Source of the DNA: Bacillota bacterium
GTDB lineage: Bacteria > Bacillota_A > Clostridia > Peptostreptococcales > Anaerovoracaceae
Length of the DNA: 20,908 nt
Assembly: GCA_017437925.1 (NCBI GenBank)
Contig: JAFRWQ010000166.1
Span: 1 to 20,908 of the forward strand
Reading direction: 5' to 3'
Below the pieces are notes generated by a model. The model worked only from the letters and a program-made list of their open reading frames with translations. It was not told where the DNA came from and made no database searches. Positions 1 to 7,652 of this stretch are shown one piece after another. The translations under genes and the position numbers were made by a program. Within the stretch, counting starts at the first letter, position 1, and every line of letters begins with the position of its first letter.

Positions 1-1
1 G

Positions 2-502
2 GTGCTCTACGAGAGAAAGCAGGGCAGATCCAAGTTCGGAGGCCAGATATTCTGCCTCTACGCCTTCTTCTACTCGCTGGAGAGGTTCTTCGTGGAGGGG
101 CTTCGCACCGACAGCCTCTGGATAGGTCCCTTCAGGCAGGCCCAGATCATCAGCGTTTGCACCATGGTCATAGCCGCCACAGCCTACTTCGTTCTTAAGA
201 AGAGGGCCGAAAAGAAGGCCCTGAAGGCAGCCGAAGCAGCAGCTGAGGCTGATGATGCTGAGACTTCAGACAACGTTCGGGAACTGCCCGAGGAGACAGA
301 TAAGACTGCGGCCGAGGAGACAGATAAGACTGCGGCCGGGGAGACCGCGGCCAATACCGGCGCCGACGAAAAACAGGCTGAAGAGCCCGGGGCTGAAAAC
401 ACCGTGAAGCCCGAAGAGGCCGATACCTTTAAAAGCACTCAGGAAGCTTCCGCTGAAGAAACTCAGGCGCCTGCCGCCGAGTCACCGAAAGATCCCGAAT
501 AA
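2..502 (+). CDS. lgt: Prolipoprotein diacylglyceryl transferase, C-terminal part, with Ala/Glu-rich tail
   Basis: This is the 3' end of a gene that begins left of the window. The first about 65 residues match the end of Lgt, the membrane enzyme that moves diacylglycerol from phosphatidylglycerol to the lipobox cysteine of prolipoproteins. Visible family features are the G-R-x-K-F-G-G-Q stretch entering a membrane helix, the R-F-F-V-E-G-L-R-T-D-S-L motif, the R-Q-A-Q-I-I-S motif and a last hydrophobic helix ending in L-K-K-R. About 95 further residues follow, rich in Ala, Glu, Thr and Pro, with no hydrophobic segment and an internal 8-residue duplication. Lgt normally stops soon after the last helix, so the tail is an add-on, probably disordered and cytoplasmic. 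A terminator follows 43 bases later. The Lgt call is firm; the role of the tail is unknown. Confidence 0.9.
   Translation: MLYERKQGRSKFGGQIFCLYAFFYSLERFFVEGLRTDSLWIGPFRQAQIISVCTMVIAATAYFVLKKRAEKKALKAAEAAAEADDAETSDNVRELPEETDKTAAEETDKTAAGETAANTGADEKQAEEPGAENTVKPEEADTFKSTQEASAEETQAPAAESPKDPE
290..337 (+). repeat. Perfect 24-bp tandem duplication inside the lgt tail
   Basis: Two identical 24-bp units sit head to tail at 290-313 and 314-337, in frame with lgt, each encoding E-E-T-D-K-T-A-A. A decayed partial third unit (G-E-T-A-A) follows. Perfect nucleotide identity points to a recent slippage duplication that may vary in copy number between strains. Confidence 0.9.
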
Positions 503-544
503 ACCGGGAAACAACAAACCGGATAAACCTCAACACACAATAAT

Positions 545-577
545 GCCGCCGAAGACCTGCTCCGGCGGCTTTTCGTT
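545..577 (+). terminator. Rho-independent terminator of lgt
   Basis: A 7-bp GC stem (gccgccg at 545-551 with cggcggc at 563-569, 11-nt loop) is followed by TTTTCGTTTT. It lies 43 bases after the lgt stop. Read leftward it lacks a T tract, so it is mainly a rightward terminator, although it also sits behind the converging C69 gene. Confidence 0.85.
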
Positions 578-616
578 TTCTGAACCGAGGCTGCGGGGCC
601 TAAAGGCTTGCTCCTC

Positions 617-2080
617 TTAGTAATCGGCCCTGTTGTAGCCGTTCTTCATGCGGGCGGTCGCTTCGAAGAGGACCTTGTTGAGGCAGTCGGCTGTCTCCTC
701 CTTCGCCATGGCGGCCAGCTTCTCGTTGGCCTCGGCGGTGAGGCTGAAATCCTTCGACTTCATCATCTTCTCGTCGTACTCCAGCACTATCTGACGGCCT
801 CTCGTCATCACGGCGCTCTGGTAGCGCTCGATGAACTGTATGCAGCTCGCATAGTAGGGGTCGGTGAGGGCGCAGATCAGCCTGCTTGCCCAGTAGAAGT
901 TGTCGGTCTCGCAGTCCAGGGTCACGTTCTTAAGGTATTTGGGGATGTCGGGAACGTTGGTGTAGACGGGCAGGGCCGCGTCGAAGCTGGACGATCCGTA
1001 GAATATCCACTCAAGTCCCTTGATGGGGTCGGGCACATAGGGCCTGATCTGGCATATCGAAGAGACTCCGGTCCTGTTGATGCCTATCGACCTGTACATA
1101 CCTCTCTTGCCGTTGTCCTGGCCGGAGTAGGGGTTGTAGGGCGTGCCCTGGAAGTTGCCTGAGAGCAGGTACTTGACGTCCTCAACGGCTACCTTCCTGT
1201 CGGGGACCAGCGCCCAGGGGATATTGTCGCTCTCGGGCTTGAACTCGGCGTTCTCGCCGTCCCAGCTGTGGCTGTAGGGGCAGAGGTAGCGGCCCATGAA
1301 CCAGGCTCTGGGGGTATTGTAGAGGTGGTCTTTGTCGCTGCGGGAGCCGAAGACGTCTCTGGGGTTGAATTTTCCGCCCTGGTTGAGGTCAAGGAAGTTC
1401 TTATCGATGAATTCCCTCATGTCTTTCGAGCACATGTGGTCTTTTTGGGCGCCGAGGGCGTCGTCCAGGTCGAATTCGTCCAGACCGAACTGGTTGGGGG
1501 CTATGACCACCATATCGTCGGGGACCCTCCTGGCTATCCAGTGGTGTCCGCCTATGGTCTCGAGCCACCAGCACTCGTTCTCGTCGTTGAAGGCGATGCC
1601 GTTCATCTCGTAGGTGCCGTACTTTTCAAGCAGGGCGCCCAGCCTTGCCGCGGCGTCTTTAGCGGTCTTCGCGTAGGGCAGCACCAGTACCACGAAGTCT
1701 TCTTCTCCTATGCCTCCCGGGATCTCCTTTTCGCCTCTTTTCTTCGGTTTCTGAAGCCTGACCAGGGGGTCTGCCGAGAGGACCCTGGGGTTTGAGGTGA
1801 TGGTCTCGGTCGCCGTCATCCCTACGTTGGCTGCGTTGATGCCCGTCGCTGCCCAGATGCCTATCTTGGGGTCGACGTTGGGGCAGGCAGTGTAGCGCAT
1901 GGGCTTTTCGCTGAGCTCGATGGTGAGGTGCGAGGTCACGGTCTTATACTTCTTCGGCTGATCCTTGGGCTCGACGACTATGAGCTTCTTGACCGCATAG
2001 AAGGCGTCTTCGGTGCGGGCGACCATGGTGGATCCGTCGTTGCTTGCTTTCTTTCCTACCAGTACTGTGGTGCAGGGCAT
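617..2080 (-). CDS. Peptidase family C69 dipeptidase (Ntn hydrolase)
   Basis: The encoded protein has 487 residues and resembles the C69 (PepD/U34) dipeptidases, N-terminal-nucleophile hydrolases in which an N-terminal Cys becomes the catalytic residue. The hallmark is at the start: M-P-C-T-T-V-L-V-G-K-K-A-S-N-D-G-S-T, followed by M-V-A-R-T-E-D. The nucleophile would be Cys3, exposed after removal of Met-Pro. A longer frame reaches 2185, but the start at 2080 is preferred because a GGAGGAAAAAC ribosome site sits just before it, it puts the catalytic Cys near the N-terminus, and the extra residues look like 5' UTR. No signal peptide is seen, so it is probably cytosolic and processes dipeptides from peptide uptake or turnover. 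It is monocistronic with its own promoter and diverges from the gene at 2430. Confidence in the family is high; exact substrates are unknown. Confidence 0.92.
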   Translation of the reverse strand: MPCTTVLVGKKASNDGSTMVARTEDAFYAVKKLIVVEPKDQPKKYKTVTSHLTIELSEKPMRYTACPNVDPKIGIWAATGINAANVGMTATETITSNPRVLSADPLVRLQKPKKRGEKEIPGGIGEEDFVVLVLPYAKTAKDAAARLGALLEKYGTYEMNGIAFNDENECWWLETIGGHHWIARRVPDDMVVIAPNQFGLDEFDLDDALGAQKDHMCSKDMREFIDKNFLDLNQGGKFNPRDVFGSRSDKDHLYNTPRAWFMGRYLCPYSHSWDGENAEFKPESDNIPWALVPDRKVAVEDVKYLLSGNFQGTPYNPYSGQDNGKRGMYRSIGINRTGVSSICQIRPYVPDPIKGLEWIFYGSSSFDAALPVYTNVPDIPKYLKNVTLDCETDNFYWASRLICALTDPYYASCIQFIERYQSAVMTRGRQIVLEYDEKMMKSKDFSLTAEANEKLAAMAKEETADCLNKVLFEATARMKNGYNRADY

Positions 2081-2140
2081 GTTTTTCCTCCTTTTCGGCT
2101 GATGTTTTGCGGCTTTGCGCCGCGTATGCCGCTCACCATT

Positions 2141-2169
2141 AATATATGTCCAAACGCGTATAAAGTAAA
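2141..2169 (-). promoter_or_regulatory. Sigma-A-type promoter of the C69 dipeptidase gene
   Basis: Read leftward, TTTACT (2169-2164) and TATATT (2146-2141) are separated by exactly 17 bases. Transcription would start near 2134, giving an untranslated leader of about 54 bases before the ATG at 2080. This also argues against the longer start at 2185, which would lie upstream of the promoter. Confidence 0.65.
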
Positions 2170-2238
2170 CGAGTTTCATCATCATTTCAGTTAAGCTTTA
2201 TAAGGTCTTTCCCGCTGAAGCCCCGGGCCTTTCAGCCG

Positions 2239-2267
2239 TTGAAAAGGGAGGGAAGGGGGGATATAAT
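2239..2267 (+). promoter_or_regulatory. Strong sigma-A-type promoter for the gene at 2430
   Basis: TTGAAA (2239-2244) and a perfect TATAAT (2262-2267) are separated by 17 bases. Transcription would start near 2274. Together with the leftward promoter at 2141-2169 it makes the 349-base gap between 2081 and 2429 a divergent promoter region. Confidence 0.75.
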
Positions 2268-2273
2268 CATTAC

Positions 2274-2429
2274 GGCGCGGGACACCGGTCATACCGCGGC
2301 GTTATGATGCGTGATGCCGGTCAGTTTTTGGCGCAATGACAATGCGCCGCCGTTCAGACCGCGGCGCTGTAATGCAAAGCCCGTCCGATCCGGCGAGATC
2401 GATTCAAAGAAACCGAGGATACTCAGCAA
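2274..2429 (+). other. Long GC-rich 5' leader with hairpin
   Basis: The predicted transcript carries about 155 bases before the ATG at 2430. It includes a 7-bp hairpin (gcgccgc 2344-2350 with gcggcgc 2361-2367, 10-nt loop) and an outer accgg/ccggt pairing around 2283 and 2315. No T tract follows, so it is not an obvious attenuator. No known riboswitch consensus was recognised. Confidence 0.4.
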
Positions 2430-3335
2430 ATGAACACCAAAGCAATAATGAATTCCGAGAACAGCAGCAGGGGACTCTCGCTGCTTTACATGTATATTGG
2501 AGCCGGCCTCATAAGCGAGTACGGCATAGAGGGGGAAGCCGCCGTGAGGAGGGCTCTCGCGGGCTTTGCCGTGCAGAGGGGAGAAGACCTGAGGAAGACC
2601 CACCTGTCCCTCGGCATGAAGACCAATCTCTACAACTTCGCCAAATACTACAACGGAGGCTACGACGAGGACACCGCGACCGAGGGGAGCTTCTACGAGG
2701 TCGACCCCTGCCGGGATTCCCACGACACCACCTTCTGTCCCTTTGTAAAAGAAATGATAGACAGGGGGCACAGGGAGCTGGCCGTCGCCTACTGCGAGGA
2801 GGTCCATCCGCCCCTCTGGCAGTCCTACGCTCCCACCGCTATCGTAAACCTCGGCAGGACCCTGGCCCAGGAGGGGTCGGACCGCTGCTATTTCGACATT
2901 TTTCTCCGTCCCGCCCGCATGACCGCGGAGCAGAGAAAAGAGTGCTTTGAGGAATACGATCCTGATTTTAAGGGGGACAGGCATGAGGAATACCGCTTCC
3001 CGACCCACAGCGAGAGCTCAAAACAGCAGACCGTCTTTATGCTGAAGAGCCTGGCAAGCGAAGCTCAAAAGGCCTTCGGAGAAGATTCCCTTGGGTGCGT
3101 AAAAAAAGCGATCTCGGCCTATCTTGACGATTACCTCGCGACCCTCAGGGCCTCCGCCGAAGAAAACGGCCTCGCCTTTGACGAAGATTTCATGAGGAAA
3201 AACTGCCTTTTCGCCATGTCTATGGAAGAAGACGCCGGATACTGGGACAGGTACGGCACTCCGGGTCTTAAGGCCCTGGCCGACAGGTCCATCTACGCCC
3301 CTCTGCGCGAAAAATACCGCTCGATGGCCGAATAA
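2430..3335 (+). CDS. Putative L-2-amino-thiazoline-4-carboxylic acid (ATC) hydrolase family protein
   Basis: A soluble 301-residue protein with no signal peptide or membrane segment. Its middle resembles the ATC hydrolase family, which opens a thiazoline ring on the route to L-cysteine and is also found as many uncharacterised homologues in clostridia. The shared pattern is a D-T-T-F-C-P-F motif near residue 98, followed by L-A-V-A-Y-C-E-E-V-H, a Y-A-P-T-A-I-V-N-L-G-R-T-L-A-Q-E-G segment and D-R-C-Y-F. The conserved Cys and His residues fall in this stretch. The last about 110 residues are helical and may be a lineage-specific extension. It has its own strong promoter and a GAGGA ribosome site before 2430. 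The family match was made by eye and is moderate; the true substrate may differ. Confidence 0.55.
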   Translation: MNTKAIMNSENSSRGLSLLYMYIGAGLISEYGIEGEAAVRRALAGFAVQRGEDLRKTHLSLGMKTNLYNFAKYYNGGYDEDTATEGSFYEVDPCRDSHDTTFCPFVKEMIDRGHRELAVAYCEEVHPPLWQSYAPTAIVNLGRTLAQEGSDRCYFDIFLRPARMTAEQRKECFEEYDPDFKGDRHEEYRFPTHSESSKQQTVFMLKSLASEAQKAFGEDSLGCVKKAISAYLDDYLATLRASAEENGLAFDEDFMRKNCLFAMSMEEDAGYWDRYGTPGLKALADRSIYAPLREKYRSMAE

Positions 3336-3386
3336 ACGGAGCCTTAACTTCGCGGGCGGCCTCCCCGCCGCTTCGGCAAACTTCTG

Positions 3387-3415
3387 TTGACAATCCCTGC
3401 AAGTATTGATAGATT
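3387..3415 (+). promoter_or_regulatory. Sigma-A-type promoter of the methyltransferase gene
   Basis: A perfect TTGACA (3387-3392) is followed after 17 bases by TAGATT (3410-3415). Transcription would begin near 3422. An AAGGAG element (3417-3422) sits on the start site, and a ggcgc/gcgcc hairpin with a TGAA loop lies in the early leader around 3442. Confidence 0.65.
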
Positions 3416-3577
3416 TAAGGAGCAGGCTGAAGCATGCGCAAGGCGCTGAAGCGCCCCCGTAAACACTTAAGATCCGAACGACAGAACTGTGCCATGAAGG
3501 TGCGCCTTTCTCAGAAGAGACAGCGCGCGCTTTTTGTGTCTGCCTTAAGGTATTCTGTCAAAGAGAAAGAACCGCCC

Positions 3578-4159
3578 ATGGATAAAAAAGACGTCATAGA
3601 GTTCTTTGACCGCTGGGCCTCCCGGTGGGACGACGATATGGTCCGCGACGAAGAGATCATAAAGACCATACTGGACAACTGGGGCATAAAGGAGGGCATG
3701 GACGTGCTGGACGTCGCCTGCGGGACCGGGGTCCTGATCCCCGACTATTTCCTGCGGGGCGCCGCTTCAGTTACCGGCATAGACATCTCCCCCAAAATGG
3801 CCGAGATCGCCCGGACGAAATTCCCCGAGGCCCTGATAATCACCGGCGATGTGGAGGATTACCCCTTCGCGGGGCAGTTCGACGCGGTCATGGTCTACAA
3901 CGCCTTTCCCCACTTTCCCGATCCCGGGCTCCTCATAGAGAGACTTGCAGCTCTCACAAGGCCCGGCGGAAGGCTCTCCGTCGCCCACGGTATGAGCAGG
4001 GAAAAGCTGGTCGGACACCACTCGGGTTCAGCGAGCAGGGTGTCGGTGGAACTCATAGACGAGCGCAGTATGGCGGAGCTTTTCGGCAAGTATTTCGACG
4101 TGGACGTGATGATATCCGATGAGAGGATGTATCAGGTCTGCGGAACCAGAAGGCCCTGA
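3578..4159 (+). CDS. Class I SAM-dependent methyltransferase
   Basis: The 193-residue protein is a minimal Rossmann-fold methyltransferase. Motif I is V-L-D-V-A-C-G-T-G (residues 43-51), followed by the acidic V-T-G-I-D-I-S loop that holds the SAM ribose, I-T-G-D-V-E-D-Y-P-F (motif II region), and the L-T-R-P-G-G-R-L motif after the substrate strand. The start D-K-K-D-V-I-E-F-F-D-R-W-A is typical of clostridial members, which favours ATG 3578. The same frame is open from ATG 3434, which has a better-placed AAGGAG; starting there adds 48 basic residues not expected in the family. The sequence does not reveal the substrate. The next gene begins 36 bases downstream and may be co-transcribed. Confidence 0.85.
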   Translation: MDKKDVIEFFDRWASRWDDDMVRDEEIIKTILDNWGIKEGMDVLDVACGTGVLIPDYFLRGAASVTGIDISPKMAEIARTKFPEALIITGDVEDYPFAGQFDAVMVYNAFPHFPDPGLLIERLAALTRPGGRLSVAHGMSREKLVGHHSGSASRVSVELIDERSMAELFGKYFDVDVMISDERMYQVCGTRRP

Positions 4160-4172
4160 CGCGGATCCGGGG

Positions 4173-4190
4173 CCGTTGCAACAACGGAGG
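4173..4190 (+). promoter_or_regulatory. Hairpin overlapping the ribosome binding site of the gene at 4196
   Basis: ccgttg (4173-4178) pairs with caacgg (4182-4187) across a 3-base loop. The right arm covers the first two bases of the GGAGG site (4186-4190) that serves ATG 4196. It could modulate translation, but the stem is short. Confidence 0.4.
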
Positions 4191-4195
4191 AATTT

Positions 4196-5488
4196 ATGAA
4201 AGACTTTAGAAAACTTCTCAGAACCGCCGTCGCTCTCAGCCTGATACTGGTACTGGCAGCGATGCCCGTATTCGCATCGACCTTTACCGACGCCCACGGC
4301 AACGTGGTCGAGCTCGACGACACCCTCGAAGCCTACGCTCCCTTTGCGCTTTATGGAGCCGACGACGCCGCCCGCAAGGGCGAGACCAACCTGGGAGACC
4401 TGTGGGCCGACGCCCTGCGCTGGTTCGCCGCTTCCGGCAAGATCAACGGTTTCTTCGAAGAGGACGACGTCACCGCGGGAAACGACAAGCTGGACGTTGA
4501 CGCCGATCACGTGGTAGCCCTCTGGAACGGCGGAAACCTGCGCGCTGACGTGGCCGAAGGCAAGTTCGACGCTTCGGTCCTGGCCCAGGTCCTGCCCTAT
4601 CCCAACAAGGTCGCCGTCGTCTACATGACCGGCGCCCAGCTGGCCGAGGCTCTCGAAGCCGCATCCCAGGCCCTGCCCTATAACAGCGGTACCGCCGCGG
4701 CCTGCGCCTCCTTCATGCAGGTATCCGGCCTCAAGTACACCGTCGACGCCGCCAAGGCCTTCGATCAGGGCGAAGAGTACAAGGCTCCCTGGTACAAGGC
4801 CGCTTCAGTAGGCAGAGTGACCGTGACCGAGGTCAACGGCAAGGACTTCGACGAAGCAGCCACCTACGCGGTCATCACCAGCAACGCCAACTTCAACGGC
4901 ATGGATTCGTCCTACATCTTCAAGGAGGCCGCAGAGGCCAACGAGAAGAGCACCATTACCACCGCCGTCGTACGCGACGTGGTCTGGATGTTCCTGGATG
5001 AGGAGCTTGACAACGTGGTCTCCGAAGACTACGCAAAGCCCCAGGGCCGCATCACCGTCGTCGCCAACCCATCGGTAAAGAAGAGCAGCCAGAAGCTCTC
5101 CGTCAACGGCGAGCTCAAGGAAGCCGACGTCTACCTCATCGACGAGTACAATTACTTCAGGCTCCGCGACATGGCGGCCCTCCTGAACGGCACCGGCTCC
5201 CAGTTCTCCGTCGATTTCGACGCAGCGACCAAGACCATGATCATGAAGACCGGCGAAGGCTACGAGATGCAGGAGGGAGACCTCGAGATCGGAGAGGATA
5301 ACTCCGCTCTCACAAAGCTCAGCAAGCAGACCGTCATGATAGACGGAAACGCCGTAAGCGATCTCACCGTCTACCTGATCGGCGAGTACAACTACTTCAA
5401 GCTCCGCGACCTGGGCGACAACCTGGGCTTCGACGTGGACTTCGACCCCCTCACCAAGACCATGCTGGTAACCAGCAGAGAAGAATAG
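4196..5488 (+). CDS. Secreted 5'-nucleotidase C-terminal domain protein with copper-amine-oxidase-like repeats
   Basis: The 430-residue protein starts with a Sec signal peptide (basic start, hydrophobic core, V-F-A-S cleavage after about residue 27). Residues 30-290 match the C-terminal substrate-binding domain of secreted 5'-nucleotidase/UshA enzymes: E-T-N-L-G-D-L-W-A-D-A (63-73), N-G-G-N-L-R-A-D-V (111-119), V-L-P-Y-P-N (132-137) and M-T-G-A-Q-L-A-E-A-L-E. The metallophosphoesterase domain that normally precedes it and carries the metal ligands is absent. Residues about 295-430 are a copper-amine-oxidase-like domain in two half-repeats, each with a Y-N-Y-F-[RK]-L-R-D core, a module common in clostridial surface proteins and often thought to bind cell wall or ligand. 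Start choice is fixed by ACGGAGGAATTT before the ATG. Catalysis is doubtful; a nucleotide or nucleoside binding role is more likely. Confidence 0.85.
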   Translation: MKDFRKLLRTAVALSLILVLAAMPVFASTFTDAHGNVVELDDTLEAYAPFALYGADDAARKGETNLGDLWADALRWFAASGKINGFFEEDDVTAGNDKLDVDADHVVALWNGGNLRADVAEGKFDASVLAQVLPYPNKVAVVYMTGAQLAEALEAASQALPYNSGTAAACASFMQVSGLKYTVDAAKAFDQGEEYKAPWYKAASVGRVTVTEVNGKDFDEAATYAVITSNANFNGMDSSYIFKEAAEANEKSTITTAVVRDVVWMFLDEELDNVVSEDYAKPQGRITVVANPSVKKSSQKLSVNGELKEADVYLIDEYNYFRLRDMAALLNGTGSQFSVDFDAATKTMIMKTGEGYEMQEGDLEIGEDNSALTKLSKQTVMIDGNAVSDLTVYLIGEYNYFKLRDLGDNLGFDVDFDPLTKTMLVTSREE

Positions 5489-5503
5489 AAACGCAGACAG
5501 GGG

Positions 5504-5536
5504 AAGGGGCAGGCCCTGAACCTGCCCCTTTTCTTC
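5504..5536 (+). terminator. Rho-independent terminator
   Basis: An 8-bp stem (ggggcagg 5506-5513 with cctgcccc 5521-5528, extendable by two A-T pairs, 7-nt loop) is followed by TTTTCTTCCT. It closes the transcript of the gene ending at 5488 and separates it from the MoxR operon. Confidence 0.88.
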
Positions 5537-5581
5537 CTGTTATGAACGGAAGGGCCTTTAGCCCTTAAAAAGCGGTGCGCC

Positions 5582-6523
5582 ATGAACAAAGACCTTGAAC
5601 TCATAATCTCAGAAGTCGAAAAAGCCATCTCGGGCAAGCGCGAAGTCATCGAAAAGCTGCTGATGGCCATACTTTCCGACGGCCACATACTGCTGGACGA
5701 CGTCCCCGGCGTGGGCAAGACCACCATGGCCATCGCCCTGAGCCGCACCCTGGGCCTCAACTACCACAGGATACAGTTCACCCCCGACGTGCTCCCCAGC
5801 GACATCATAGGATTTTCGGTGTACAACAAGGACACCGGGGCCTTCGAGTACAAGCCGGGAGTGGTCAACGACGCCAATCTGCTTCTGGGCGACGAGATAA
5901 ACCGCACCTCCAGCAAGACCCAGTCGGCCCTGCTCGAGGCAATGGAGGAGAGGCAGGTCACCGTCGACGGAAAGACCTATCCCCTCAAGAAGCCCTTCAT
6001 AGTCATTGCGACCCAGAACAACGTGGGCACCGCGGGCACCCAGATGCTCCCCTACGCCCAGATGGACCGCTTTTTAGTGCGCCTTTCCATAGGCTACCCC
6101 GACTACGAGGCCCAGATGGATCTGCTGCGCCTGAGGCAGAACCGGGATCCCCTCGAGAACGTGCGCCAGGCAGTGACAGGAGAAGACGTGCGCCGCATGC
6201 AGTCTGAGGTCAGGGCCGTCACCTCGAAGGACAGCATACTTTCGTACCTGACCCGCCTCGCCCTGGCTTCGAGGGACCACGCCATGACCGAGATAGGCAT
6301 AAGCCCCAGAGGGGTGCTCTTCATAGACCGCATGGCCAAGGCCTGCGCCTATCTTAACGGCAGGGACTACGTCATAACCGAAGACGTGCAGGAGGTCTTT
6401 TCCGACGTCTGTGCCCACAGGGTCATACTTACCAAGAAGGCCAAGCTCACCGGAGTCACCGCCGAGCAGGTGCTTGAAGAGCTCTTAAGAAGCGTTCCCG
6501 TCCCCGACGGGGCGAAGGACTGA
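5582..6523 (+). CDS. MoxR-family AAA+ ATPase
   Basis: A 313-residue AAA+ ATPase of the MoxR type, chaperone-like enzymes that act on partner proteins and nearly always sit beside DUF58 genes. Visible motifs are Walker A G-V-G-K-T-T (43-48), Walker B L-L-L-G-D-E-I-N-R (catalytic D104, E105), sensor 1 I-A-T-Q-N (142-146), the M-D-R-F segment and sensor 2 S-P-R-G near 245. It is full length for the family. The ribosome site is weak (GCGGTGCGCC). A 6-bp hairpin (aagggc 5550-5555 with gccctt 5561-5566) lies just before it and could limit translation. It is the first gene of a five-gene run with gaps of 1 and 9 bases, a 14-base overlap and an 8-base gap. Likely role: remodelling the DUF58 and membrane partners encoded next. 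Confidence 0.95.
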   Translation: MNKDLELIISEVEKAISGKREVIEKLLMAILSDGHILLDDVPGVGKTTMAIALSRTLGLNYHRIQFTPDVLPSDIIGFSVYNKDTGAFEYKPGVVNDANLLLGDEINRTSSKTQSALLEAMEERQVTVDGKTYPLKKPFIVIATQNNVGTAGTQMLPYAQMDRFLVRLSIGYPDYEAQMDLLRLRQNRDPLENVRQAVTGEDVRRMQSEVRAVTSKDSILSYLTRLALASRDHAMTEIGISPRGVLFIDRMAKACAYLNGRDYVITEDVQEVFSDVCAHRVILTKKAKLTGVTAEQVLEELLRSVPVPDGAKD

Positions 6524-6524
6524 C

Positions 6525-7643
6525 ATGCGGAAGAGATGGATGGGCCTTGCCCTGTGGCTCGCCGCGGCGGCTCTGCTCTGGCTCTTTGAAAACAACGCGG
6601 CTACCCTGACGGTGCTCGCGGCGTCCGCGCTGCTGCCGCTGATCTCCATAGCCCTGGCCAAAGGCGGGGCAGGGGGAATGAGCCTTTCCCTCACGCTTCC
6701 CGATGAAGCGCAGAAGGGCAGCGCCCTCAAGGCCTTTCTTTCCGCCGGAAAGCTCAGGCCTTTTTTCCGCGTAAGCGGCAGGGTGAGCTGCTTAAACGGC
6801 CTTACTGGGGAGCGCTCCGAGACTGAGTTTTCAAGGATACCGGGCAGAAGGCCCTTTGAGTTCGACATATACGCTAAGCGCTGCGGCACCCTGAGGTTCA
6901 CGGCAAAAGCGAGGGCTGAAGACTTCTTCGGCCTCTGGCGCTCGAAGCCCCTCGGCTGCGAAGAGGAGTTCCTCACGGTGGAGCCCCGGCTCTTCCTCCC
7001 CTCGGTGACCCTCGAAGAGAGCACCACCGTCATCAGCGAGGGCGAGGCCTACTCCCAGACAAGGCCCGGCAGCGACCCCAGCGAGACCTTCGCCATAAGG
7101 GAATACCTGCCCGGCGACCCCATACGCCAGATACACTGGAAGCTCTCCCAGAAATCCGACGAGCTCCTGGTGAGGGAGCTGGGGCTTCCTGTGGTCAACC
7201 ACAGTCTGCTGGTCTTAAGGAACCTGCTTGGCGAAGGGGAGAGCGTCGACCCCGCAAAGGCGGACGCCATGGCCGAGGTGTTCCTTTCGATATCACACGC
7301 CCTCGTTGGGGAGGGCATAGTCCACGCGGCGGCCTTCGCTGAGGCGGGGCAGTTCGCCGCAAGGGAGATCGCGTCCGAAGAGGACCTTTCGGCCCTTAAG
7401 AGCGACGTCCTGGCCCTTTCATGGGAGGAGGACGACGGCCTGCTCAGCCGCTTTCTCGCCGAGATACCATACGCCCACGCAGCTGTGGTGAGCAGCCGCG
7501 TGCCCTACGACGCCCAGTCCTTCGGCAGGGGGAACAGGGTGACCGTTTTGTCGGCATCGCCCAGCCCCGACGTGCCGGGCATATACACCCTCTGCTTTAC
7601 CCCGGAAAACTACGCTGAAGAGCTGCGCTGTATCGAGCTTTAG
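6525..7643 (+). CDS. DUF58 domain membrane protein
   Basis: A 372-residue protein starting one base after the MoxR stop. Two hydrophobic helices (about residues 6-20 and 24-45) form an N-terminal membrane hairpin. The DUF58 signature follows in the soluble part: G-S-D-P-S-E-T-F, then I-R-E-Y-L-P-G-D-P-I-R-Q-I-H-W-K and L-L-V-R-E-L. In known members this leads into a von Willebrand A-like fold. The region after the signature is short and ends without an obvious metal-ion-dependent adhesion (MIDAS) motif. The MoxR/DUF58 pairing is classic and is usually linked to assembly or stress functions at the membrane. GAAGGA inside the end of the upstream gene serves as ribosome site, so the two are translationally coupled. 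Confidence 0.9.
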   Translation: MRKRWMGLALWLAAAALLWLFENNAATLTVLAASALLPLISIALAKGGAGGMSLSLTLPDEAQKGSALKAFLSAGKLRPFFRVSGRVSCLNGLTGERSETEFSRIPGRRPFEFDIYAKRCGTLRFTAKARAEDFFGLWRSKPLGCEEEFLTVEPRLFLPSVTLEESTTVISEGEAYSQTRPGSDPSETFAIREYLPGDPIRQIHWKLSQKSDELLVRELGLPVVNHSLLVLRNLLGEGESVDPAKADAMAEVFLSISHALVGEGIVHAAAFAEAGQFAAREIASEEDLSALKSDVLALSWEEDDGLLSRFLAEIPYAHAAVVSSRVPYDAQSFGRGNRVTVLSASPSPDVPGIYTLCFTPENYAEELRCIEL

Positions 7644-7652
7644 GAGGCCCTA

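Noticed and set aside
2289..3008. Leftward open frame of 239 residues
   Set aside because: It lies over the promoter, leader and start of the gene at 2430 and shows no domain or ribosome site.
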